Below, piece after piece: positions 54,301-60,098 of a stretch of 60,098 bases of DNA (positions within the stretch are counted from its first letter, which is position 1; every line of letters starts with the position of its first letter). The DNA comes from an uncultured Granulosicoccus sp. (lineage in GTDB: Bacteria; Pseudomonadota; Gammaproteobacteria; Granulosicoccales; Granulosicoccaceae), in the NCBI GenBank assembly GCA_937924505.1, contig CALDSR010000029.1, forward strand, positions 1 through 60,098, written 5' to 3'. Under the pieces are notes generated by a model, which saw nothing but the letters and a program-made list of their open reading frames with translations, ran no database searches and was not told where the DNA came from. The position numbers were made by a program, and so were the translations under genes.

Positions 54301-54311
54301 GAATAATATTC
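54301..54311. promoter_or_regulatory. GAATAATATTC palindrome, candidate RpiR operator
   Basis: GAATA-A-TATTC is a perfect inverted repeat, extended outward to TTGAA...TTCAA, 16 bases upstream of the TTG start of the catabolic operon. RpiR-family regulators often bind palindromes with TGAA/TTCA-like arms. It lies in the spacer shared with the divergent RpiR gene, so it could control both. Confidence 0.45.
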
Positions 54312-54406
54312 TTCAATAACCAGACAAATGTCAATCATTTAACAAAATATCTCACACGCAAGCTGGATAAAGGTCAGGATGCTGCGTTACGGTGCATGCC
54401 GTCGAC

Positions 54407-54433
54407 AGTGTTATCCCGGTTAAAAGTGTTATC
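54407..54433. repeat. Direct repeat AGTGTTATC next to the rpiR start
   Basis: Two identical 9-base copies, 54407-54415 and 54425-54433, are spaced 18 bases start to start, with a further GTTATC at 54435-54440. They end just before the AGAGGA ribosome site of the regulator gene. An autoregulatory site is possible. Confidence 0.5.
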
Positions 54434-54453
54434 GGTTATCAGAGGAATTGAAT

Positions 54454-55323
54454 GTGGCCAGGCTCGAGGGAACGGTTTCAGAGCGATTGGAAAATCATGC
54501 GCAGCAGTTGACCCGCTCTGAGCGTCAATTGTGCGATGTCATCCTGCAGAATTATCCGGTCTCCGGCCTCGGCACCATTACGACCTTGGCGGAAACGGCG
54601 AAGGTATCGACGCCGACGGTCGCCAGATTGATTCAGAAGCTTGGGTACAAAGGCTTTCCCGAATTTCAACAGGCATTGCGATCAGAGTTGGATGAGAAGA
54701 TCTCGAGTCCGCTGACCAAACGTGAGAACTGGGTAGATCAAGCGCCGGATCAACACATACTGAATCGATTTACCAAAGCGGTCATTGAAAACATTGGTCA
54801 GTCTCTGTCCAGAATTGACCCGGTCGAATTCGAGAAAGCCTGTGATCTATTGAGCAGTTCCGACAAACGTGTGTTTGTCGTGGGTGGACGAATTACGCGT
54901 GCATTGGCCGATTATTTTTATCTGCATTTACAGATTGTTCGTGAAAACGTTATTCATATCGCATCGACCTTGCATGCATGGCCACATCATTTACTCGACT
55001 TTCGACCTGGAGATGTTGTCGTTGTCTTTGATATCCGACGATACGAAAGCAGTACCTTGAAACTTTCCGAGCTTGCCAGTCAGAGAGGGGCGAATATTAT
55101 TCTGTTTACCGATCAATGGGTTTCACCGGTTGCAGAGTTTTCCACAGTTCGATTTACCAACCATATAACTGTGCCTTCAGCATGGGATTCAAATATATCC
55201 TTGATGTTGATTGTGGAAATTGTCGTCGCGGAGGTTGTCGAACGAAATTGGGATCAATCCAGGGAAAGGCTGGAGGCACTCGAAGGTATTTTTGACAACA
55301 CGAAGCTGTTCAGAAAGTTCTAA
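54454..55323 (+). CDS. RpiR family transcriptional regulator
   Basis: The start is GTG 54454, seven bases after AGAGGA; the TTG six bases earlier is too close to it. The 289-aa protein has the N-terminal RpiR helix-turn-helix (LTRSERQLCDVILQNYPVSG, TTLAETAKVSTPTVARLIQK). The C-terminal SIS domain has RVFVVGGRITRALADYFYLH and a sugar-phosphate-like site region DVVVVFDIRRYESSTLKL. SIS-RpiR proteins sense phosphorylated sugars or pathway intermediates. It is divergent from the TRAP/GS operon and is probably its regulator. Confidence 0.9.
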   Translation: MARLEGTVSERLENHAQQLTRSERQLCDVILQNYPVSGLGTITTLAETAKVSTPTVARLIQKLGYKGFPEFQQALRSELDEKISSPLTKRENWVDQAPDQHILNRFTKAVIENIGQSLSRIDPVEFEKACDLLSSSDKRVFVVGGRITRALADYFYLHLQIVRENVIHIASTLHAWPHHLLDFRPGDVVVVFDIRRYESSTLKLSELASQRGANIILFTDQWVSPVAEFSTVRFTNHITVPSAWDSNISLMLIVEIVVAEVVERNWDQSRERLEALEGIFDNTKLFRKF

Positions 55324-55363
55324 CTGGTTGTACTGTTTCAAGTCAGTTTCCGATAATTTCAAT

Positions 55364-56308
55364 CTAGACGTTCTTCGGCTTCCATAAAGACGTTGGACAA
55401 TAGGAGGCGCCGTGAACGGTACCGAGTTCGGATCCTTGAAATAGCACCGCGCAACCCTGACCCTCGCCCAATACAATCCCTGTTTCCAGTTGCAGGACAC
55501 CGCTCTCCGAGGCTTCAAGCTTGGTGTAGCCGCCGCGTGGCGACAGCAAGTCCAGCTGTCGAACCATATGGTGACTGGTCAGTGTTTTGTCGTGATTTTC
55601 ACCGGTGGTAATCTTGGTGGTCTCCTCAATATCAAAGACCGCGAGCCAGACATGTGTCTCGTCCGGCACCGCGGAAAAGTCACCAGTCAATTCGATACGC
55701 AGGCCGGCTTCGTCTGGGTCAAGGTTAGTCGTCATCGATTGCTCGACGACGTTGACCTTCACGGCTGGCCGTTCGAGCACGCGGATGCTTTCCAGTACCG
55801 TACGCCGTTTTGACCCTACTGCCGCATACTGACCATTAACCACCATTTGTGGTGTATACACACCGCTTTGCCCGCGCAGGTCTGCCTGGTTGTATAGCCG
55901 CTGGCGCAGGGTGTTGTCAGGGCTCGAAAACGGGTCCTTGTGCGTGCCATGGCTGCCGTAAACCAGGGTGTCCCAGTAGTCAACGTGGAACTCAAGCGCG
56001 ACAAGATTTTCCCGATCATTGGACTCGATCAAATCGCCTAATAGTGCCTCGGCCGGCGGGCAGCTGTAACAGCCCTGGGAAGTAAATAATTCGATTACGG
56101 CCGGATTGGCGTTTTGCTGCTCGGACGCGACAGCCGGAGAGCCGCCACCGAACAGCTCCAGCGCGTGATAACCGAGAGCCAGCATGAGTCCCGAAAACAA
56201 CAGCACAGGTCTGAAAACAGCCGGCTTGAGAAACAGGGGCCTAGGCTTTGCCACAGATGTTGTTTCCGTGATCTCAGATGATTTTGATGTCTGGGGCTGG
56301 CGTTGCAT
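55364..56308 (-). CDS. DUF1223 thioredoxin-fold envelope protein
   Basis: The start at ATG 56308 follows GGGAG, giving 314 aa; the frame extends to 56596 without support. A signal-anchor helix (VLLFSGLMLALGYHALELFG, about residues 37-56) precedes the DUF1223 domain AVIELFTSQGCYSCPPAEAL, whose CxxC resembles a thioredoxin active site. FHVDYWDTLVYGSHGTHKDP and GVYTPQMVVNG are further family marks. Members are exported, of uncertain function, possibly thiol redox. It converges with the RpiR gene and stands alone. Confidence 0.85.
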   Translation of the reverse strand: MQRQPQTSKSSEITETTSVAKPRPLFLKPAVFRPVLLFSGLMLALGYHALELFGGGSPAVASEQQNANPAVIELFTSQGCYSCPPAEALLGDLIESNDRENLVALEFHVDYWDTLVYGSHGTHKDPFSSPDNTLRQRLYNQADLRGQSGVYTPQMVVNGQYAAVGSKRRTVLESIRVLERPAVKVNVVEQSMTTNLDPDEAGLRIELTGDFSAVPDETHVWLAVFDIEETTKITTGENHDKTLTSHHMVRQLDLLSPRGGYTKLEASESGVLQLETGIVLGEGQGCAVLFQGSELGTVHGASYCPTSLWKPKNV

Positions 56309-56635
56309 CAGTATGGCTCCCGTCGGTAGGGCAAAGGGTCCAGCGTGAGGTGGGTCAACGCCGGGGCTAGCAATATAAGTAATAACTTCGACACTATCTG
56401 TCGGAACAGTTCCCGATAACATCACACAATAGGGTCTTGCTTGGGAGCCGTTCCGACAGGTAAACGTGCCCCATTCGTTGCGTGTCCATGACCATGACCA
56501 TATGCATTTGTATTTATGCCTATACTTGGGGCGTGTGAATTTTGCGCTTGCAGCAAGGGTGCCTCTTGCTCTGGCAAGAATTGAGCGTTTTTTCAATCCC
56601 GGTATCCGCAGACGAATCTAGCGACCTGTAAAAAT
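56309..56635. other. Divergent spacer between DUF1223 and metallophosphoesterase genes
   Basis: This 327-base stretch carries no gene that I accept; the DUF1223 frame runs through part of it without a start signal. It holds a conspicuous inverted repeat at 56398-56459. Both flanking genes are transcribed outward from it, so it must contain two promoters. Confidence 0.5.
56398..56459. promoter_or_regulatory. Long-spaced inverted repeat CTGTCGGAAC...GTTCCGACAG
   Basis: The 10-base arms (56398-56407 and 56450-56459) are perfectly complementary with 42 bases between. The left arm also forms the short palindrome GGAACAGTTCC (56403-56413). Such paired half-sites suggest binding by a dimeric or looping regulator, or an RNA stem in the DUF1223 leader. 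Confidence 0.55.
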
Positions 56636-57979
56636 ATGGCCATAAAGACCTACGGCATGTCATTCATGTCGCGCTGGCAGTCTGCGTTGCATTCAGTTTT
56701 GCAGCAACAGGACAAAAAAGTTAAAGATTGTCTATCGTCAGAGCACGATGCAATGACAGCCAGCTGCGATGCATGTGGTCAGCTTGAAGCGGCGATTGCT
56801 GAGGGCAAAGAGAATGTGGATATCGCTGAGGTTGTTACCAAAGGTTCGCTGGTTTCCAAGTGTGCACACCTCTACGTGGGTTTGGCGGCCGCTAAGTTCA
56901 GCGGTAATGAGCGACGTGTTCGTGAACTTGAATCAGAAATCAGATACTCCGTTTGCGATCCACTGTGGGCTAAAACGCTTTTCGAATTTGATAACAACCA
57001 TCAGGAAATTCCATACCGCCACTATGAGTCATTGGATGATTTTGTGCTGCCATTGGGTGGTGTTGACAACGATGCGGATAAAGTAAAAATTGCTTTCGTG
57101 TCTGATTGGGCTACCGGCACACCGTTAGCGAAGAATGTCATGCGTTGTATTGGTGAGCAAAACCCGGATATCGTGATTCATCTCGGTGATGTCTATTACT
57201 CTGGAACCAAGGAAGAGATGCGCAATCACTTTCTGTCTATCGTTCGTGATTGTCTGCCCAAACATACCCGAGTGTTTAATCTGGCAGGTAATCATGATTT
57301 GTATGCGGGTGGGGCCGGGTACTATTGGTTGCTCGACGAACTAGGTCAGCCAGCGAGCTATTTTTGTTTGCGTAACAAACATTGGCAAATTCTTTCTATT
57401 GGCGCGCCGCCACAAGTGGGCAAACCGATCAATGCGATATCTGCCATACCAGCGATCGAGCCGAAAGAGGTGGCTTGGCATCAGCACAAGCTTGACACTG
57501 CGGATGGGCGCAAGACAGTCATGTTGTCGCACTATCAGCTGTTTACGGCTTCTGGCAATATCGGTCGAACAGCGGACAATCGACCCCTGGCGCTTAACCC
57601 TGTGCTTTACGATGCTTTCAACTCCCATTTGCCTGATATAGATCTATGGCTATGGGGGCATGAGCATAATCTGGTGGCCTTTGAACCTTACGCAGGGCTT
57701 CGTAGAGGCCGGTGTATCGGCTCTGGTGCTATTCCGGTTGCTCTGTTGTGGCAGCCCTATAAACAGTTGCCGAATCTGGCGTTGCCTGAGCAATTCAGTT
57801 CAGCGCCACAAATAAATCTCGACTGCCAGCTTGGTCACGATGGTGATCACTACCATCACGCATTTGGCATACTCACTATTGAAGGCGCACTCGGTGAAAT
57901 GAACTACTTTCAGGTGGAAGGGGTTGATGGGGACGCCACAGTAATTTATACGGAGTCTCTGAATGAACACTATGTATGA
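56636..57979 (+). CDS. Calcineurin-like metallophosphoesterase
   Basis: The 447-aa protein has an alpha-helical N-terminal region of about 140 residues with several Cys residues, then a metallophosphoesterase domain. The motifs are IAFVSDWATGTPLAK (D-motif, of the GDWG-like purple acid phosphatase type rather than DxH), DIVIHLGDVYYSG, FNLAGNHDLYAGG, MLSHYQLFTASG and LWLWGHEHNLVAFE. These supply the two-metal site. Its natural phosphoester or nucleotide substrate is unknown. There is no signal peptide. Its last 17 bases overlap the flavoprotein gene, so the pair is translationally coupled. Confidence 0.88.
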   Translation: MAIKTYGMSFMSRWQSALHSVLQQQDKKVKDCLSSEHDAMTASCDACGQLEAAIAEGKENVDIAEVVTKGSLVSKCAHLYVGLAAAKFSGNERRVRELESEIRYSVCDPLWAKTLFEFDNNHQEIPYRHYESLDDFVLPLGGVDNDADKVKIAFVSDWATGTPLAKNVMRCIGEQNPDIVIHLGDVYYSGTKEEMRNHFLSIVRDCLPKHTRVFNLAGNHDLYAGGAGYYWLLDELGQPASYFCLRNKHWQILSIGAPPQVGKPINAISAIPAIEPKEVAWHQHKLDTADGRKTVMLSHYQLFTASGNIGRTADNRPLALNPVLYDAFNSHLPDIDLWLWGHEHNLVAFEPYAGLRRGRCIGSGAIPVALLWQPYKQLPNLALPEQFSSAPQINLDCQLGHDGDHYHHAFGILTIEGALGEMNYFQVEGVDGDATVIYTESLNEHYV

Positions 57980-59354
57980 TCTGGTTATTATCGGCGCTGG
58001 CGGTGGTGGAATAACCTCGGCGTTTGAAGCGCAACGTCGTGGCGCGAAAGTGGCCTTGCTGGAAAAACACAAAATTGGTGGTGAATGTACTCACTCCGGT
58101 TGTGTCCCCTCGAAAGCGCTGATAGATGTCGCAAAAAATTACCACAGCATCAGTAACTCAACCACGCACGGCTTGCATGCTGTCGATGTAAAGAGCGATT
58201 TTCAGTTCAAACGCGCGATGGAGCATGTAAAAGGTATTATTGATGGGGTCTATGCGCACGAACAGCCCGAACGTTTTAATGATCTTGGTATTGATACCTA
58301 TATCAATGAGTCCGGTGCGTCGTTTATCGATGATCACACTGTCGAGATTGGTGGGCAAAAAGTCAAAGGCGAAAAATTTATAATAGCCACTGGCTCCGGA
58401 CCGAGGCTACTTCCAACTGATCCTGATAACCCGGTCAAGATGCTCAACAACGAGAACTTCTGGGCGCTTCGAGAACAACCGGAGAGTATTGCTTTTCTGG
58501 GAGGCGGCGTGATCTCCGCAGAGTTAGGTCAATCGTTGGCGCGCTTTGGTAGCAAGGTAAAAATAATCGACCGTAACGATCGTATCCTTGGCGCCATTGA
58601 TCCGGATGTAAGCGAGTATCTGATAAACGTGTTCAACGACATGGGTATTGAAATGATTACCGGTGCCAATGCCAGTATCTGTTCAAAAAACAGTGATGGA
58701 AAAATCTGTATTGACATCGAGCAGGGCGAAGACAATAAAAGCCAATTGCTGGTGGACGAGCTATTTGTCGCAATTGGCAGAGTGCCGAATCTCGATGGCT
58801 TGAACCTGGAGGCGGCGGGTATTGAATATACGCGTCACGGTGTGTCTGTTGACGAGAAAATGCAAACCAGCGTTCCCCACATCTGTGCTGTTGGTGATGT
58901 CGCCTCAAGAGCGAAATTCAGTCATGTGGCCAACTATCAGGCCGAGCGCGTTGTACGTAATCTACTGAACGTTCAGAGCGACAACACGATTGATCTGACT
59001 GCATTGCCTTGGGCCATTTTTACCGATCCGGAGATCGGTCATGTGGGTGTCACCGAAGCACAAGCACGCGAAAAGTACCAGGGTGTACAGACCTTCAAGG
59101 TCGATGCCGCAACTGATCGATTTATTACCGATAGTAAAAAGGGCGGCTTTTTGAAAATCGTTATGGATTCGGAGAACCGTATACTCGGCGCCACTGGCAT
59201 CGGTGCTCATGCAGGTGAGTGGGTGCAGTGTCTGACGCTTGCCGTGAAACTCGGTCTCAAAGCAGAAGATATTGCCGATACCATTTTTGCCTATCCAACC
59301 TATGCTGAAATAGTCAAGAAATCCTGTTCGCGATTTTTACGTACCAAGCTCTAA
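57963..59354 (+). CDS. Pyridine nucleotide-disulfide oxidoreductase (mercuric-reductase/dihydrolipoamide-dehydrogenase-like)
   Basis: ATG 57963 has GGAG seven bases upstream, giving 463 aa. FAD motif YDLVIIGAGGGGITSAFEAQ, redox Cys pair in GGECTHSGCVPSKALI, NAD motif IAFLGGGVISAELGQSLARF and FAD motif ICAVGDVASRAKF are intact. The C-terminal catalytic element, HPHPTxxE in lipoamide dehydrogenase, is here FAYPTYAEIVKK: Tyr replaces the active-site His, as in several mercuric-reductase-like or uncharacterised homologues. It is therefore probably not a genuine lipoamide dehydrogenase. It overlaps the metallophosphoesterase gene, and the physiological disulfide is unknown. Confidence 0.88.
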   Translation: MNTMYDLVIIGAGGGGITSAFEAQRRGAKVALLEKHKIGGECTHSGCVPSKALIDVAKNYHSISNSTTHGLHAVDVKSDFQFKRAMEHVKGIIDGVYAHEQPERFNDLGIDTYINESGASFIDDHTVEIGGQKVKGEKFIIATGSGPRLLPTDPDNPVKMLNNENFWALREQPESIAFLGGGVISAELGQSLARFGSKVKIIDRNDRILGAIDPDVSEYLINVFNDMGIEMITGANASICSKNSDGKICIDIEQGEDNKSQLLVDELFVAIGRVPNLDGLNLEAAGIEYTRHGVSVDEKMQTSVPHICAVGDVASRAKFSHVANYQAERVVRNLLNVQSDNTIDLTALPWAIFTDPEIGHVGVTEAQAREKYQGVQTFKVDAATDRFITDSKKGGFLKIVMDSENRILGATGIGAHAGEWVQCLTLAVKLGLKAEDIADTIFAYPTYAEIVKKSCSRFLRTKL

Positions 59355-59428
59355 AAACCGGTAAGAGCGCCCGTGCGGTGTCACGAATTTCTAGTGTGTT
59401 TCTGTCTGTTGAGAGTAATCAGCCGCTG

Positions 59429-59462
59429 CACTACATGCCTGATCGACCACTACATGCCTGAT
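59429..59462. repeat. 15-bp direct repeat at the 3' end of a minus-strand gene
   Basis: CACTACATGCCTGAT occurs at 59429-59443 and 59448-59462, with 4 bases between. The second copy includes the stop codon of the 101-aa gene, so its end was duplicated. No function is evident. Confidence 0.75.
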
Positions 59463-59755
59463 TGACGTTGCCTGTCAGTCAACGATTCCCACCAGGCTGC
59501 ATAAGGTGTATTTGATGGTTGCTCGCCACTGTAGTCGGGTTGATCATCATCCCACCAGACAGGGCCTGCTTCACCGAGTAGATTTTTAGCTTCAATGACG
59601 GCAGGGCGATCTTTTTTCATCCTTGCCTGCATCAATTTTTTCAGGGCGTTTCTGCGGGTCGAATTGTCAAGAGCTGGATTGGTACAACGCCTGAACACAC
59701 CCTTGGCGACCAGATAGCGGCCGTCTTGTGTATGTGGTCGGTCTTTGCGTGGCAT
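59450..59755 (-). CDS. Conserved small basic protein of unknown function
   Basis: The 101-aa product starts at ATG 59755 with a strong AGGGGA site. It is rich in Arg/Lys at the N-terminus (MPRKDRPHTQDGRYLVAKGV), then shows CTNPALDNSTRRNALKKLMQ and an aromatic end GEAGPVWWDDDQPD and NTPYAAWWESL. I recall similar small proteins with the order RPHTxDGRYxVxxGxxxRxxNPALD and GPVWWDDxxPD in other proteobacteria, but no function is known to me. It is not associated with a pathway here. Confidence 0.7.
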   Translation of the reverse strand: MPRKDRPHTQDGRYLVAKGVFRRCTNPALDNSTRRNALKKLMQARMKKDRPAVIEAKNLLGEAGPVWWDDDQPDYSGEQPSNTPYAAWWESLTDRQRQSGM

Positions 59756-59944
59756 GGGCGTTCCCCTTGAATCTTTTTTCGACTACAGCGGAATAATCAA
59801 TCCTATCGGTGTTTGCTACCGCTTGCCAGACGTGTCTACACCTTCCACGGGCGACTTGATCTGGCTATGTGGAGTTTTTGTCAAATGCCTCGCAACCTAA
59901 ACTTGATTGTGCCCATCGTCGGAGACCGGTTAGCGTTAGCTAAC

Positions 59945-60098
59945 TCAATGTTTAAAGACGAGACCGTCATCAATAATACGACTGGAGAGCTCCGGTGCAT
60001 CGTGAGTACCATAAACCCCGTGTTCTTGACGAATGCGCGTTGCCAGAAAGTAGTTGGCTGCCGCATCACTGGCATTTCGGACCATCAGTGATGCTTGC
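59945..60098 (-). CDS. C-terminal end of an unidentified protein (partial)
   Basis: A minus-strand frame entering from the right edge is open for 50 codons to TGA at 59945-59947. It reads ASLMVRNASDAAANYFLATR followed by IRQEHGVYGTHDAPELSSRI and IDDGLVFKH. The composition is protein-like and better than the overlapping plus- and minus-strand frames. I do not recognise the family. The start lies beyond the window. Confidence 0.5.
   Translation of the reverse strand, partial: QASLMVRNASDAAANYFLATRIRQEHGVYGTHDAPELSSRIIDDGLVFKH

Noticed and set aside
56309..56596. Extension of the DUF1223 protein by 96 residues
   Set aside because: No ribosome site upstream; the signal-anchor helix follows the ATG at 56308 that has GGGAG.
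59813..60091. Plus-strand 92-codon frame at the right edge
   Set aside because: The minus-strand frame ending at 59945 has better protein character; the plus-strand reading looks like its shadow.

Overview
The window reads as chromosomal DNA of a free-living, heterotrophic, probably marine gammaproteobacterium. The grounds are balanced base composition, many high-affinity importers for amines, peptides and organic acids (ABC and TRAP), a ProXWV betaine importer, and a giant surface protein with an LEPR-type N-terminus, DUF4347 and cadherin-like repeats. A Granulosicoccus-like lineage is a guess, not a demonstration. I saw no rRNA, tRNA, CRISPR array, intact transposase or prophage.

Layout. 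0-2 kb: the tail of a small Val/Asp-rich protein and a lipoprotein SGNH/SASA esterase. 2-11.6 kb: a catabolic neighbourhood with a ureohydrolase divergent from an FAD 2-hydroxyacid dehydrogenase, an M19 dipeptidase and a 565-aa protein I cannot name, then a Rieske oxygenase divergent from a DUF3726 gene and a polar amino-acid ABC importer that has no binding protein. 11.6-18.8 kb: an Lrp regulator divergent from hppD; a VOC protein, a Tat-exported intradiol-like protein, a four-His membrane haem protein and a Tat-exported dienelactone hydrolase; an FMN 2-hydroxyacid dehydrogenase and an unknown protein. 18.8-23.6 kb: a YnjBCD-like ABC importer flanked by a broken nucleoside phosphorylase and a broken TIM-barrel isomerase. 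23.8-29.2 kb: a peptide/nickel-type ABC importer with a convergent binding protein and a fused double ATPase. 29.4-32.5 kb: proXWV order of a betaine/choline importer, then a 3-mercaptopyruvate sulfurtransferase. 33.5-43.2 kb: a duplicated-domain lipoprotein ending in a CxxCH haem motif, a decayed 1-kb interval with a DUF4926 remnant, and the 2,409-residue surface protein. 43.3-46.4 kb: a urate-to-ureide set (puuD, allE, uraD) and a 37-residue zinc-ribbon ORF. 46.5-55.3 kb: a tightly coupled minus-strand operon (N-formylglutamate amidohydrolase-like, TRAP DctQ/M/P, glutamine-synthetase-like ligase, aldehyde dehydrogenase, Fe-alcohol dehydrogenase) with a divergent RpiR regulator. 55.3-60.1 kb: a DUF1223 protein, a metallophosphoesterase coupled to a mercuric-reductase-like flavoprotein, a conserved small protein and the end of an unidentified gene.

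The two most interesting systems are the 46.5-55.3 kb operon and the 2-11.6 kb cluster. The operon has the enzyme set expected for catabolism of an amino-alcohol or amine through gamma-glutamylated intermediates with its own TRAP importer. The cluster combines a Rieske oxygenase, a ureohydrolase, an M19 peptidase, DUF3726 and an unnamed 565-aa protein, and its substrate cannot be assigned from sequence. A second theme is gene decay: several gaps hold remnants with recognisable motifs (nucleoside phosphorylase, TIM-barrel isomerase, GMC oxidoreductase, probable CocE/NonD hydrolase, DUF4926).
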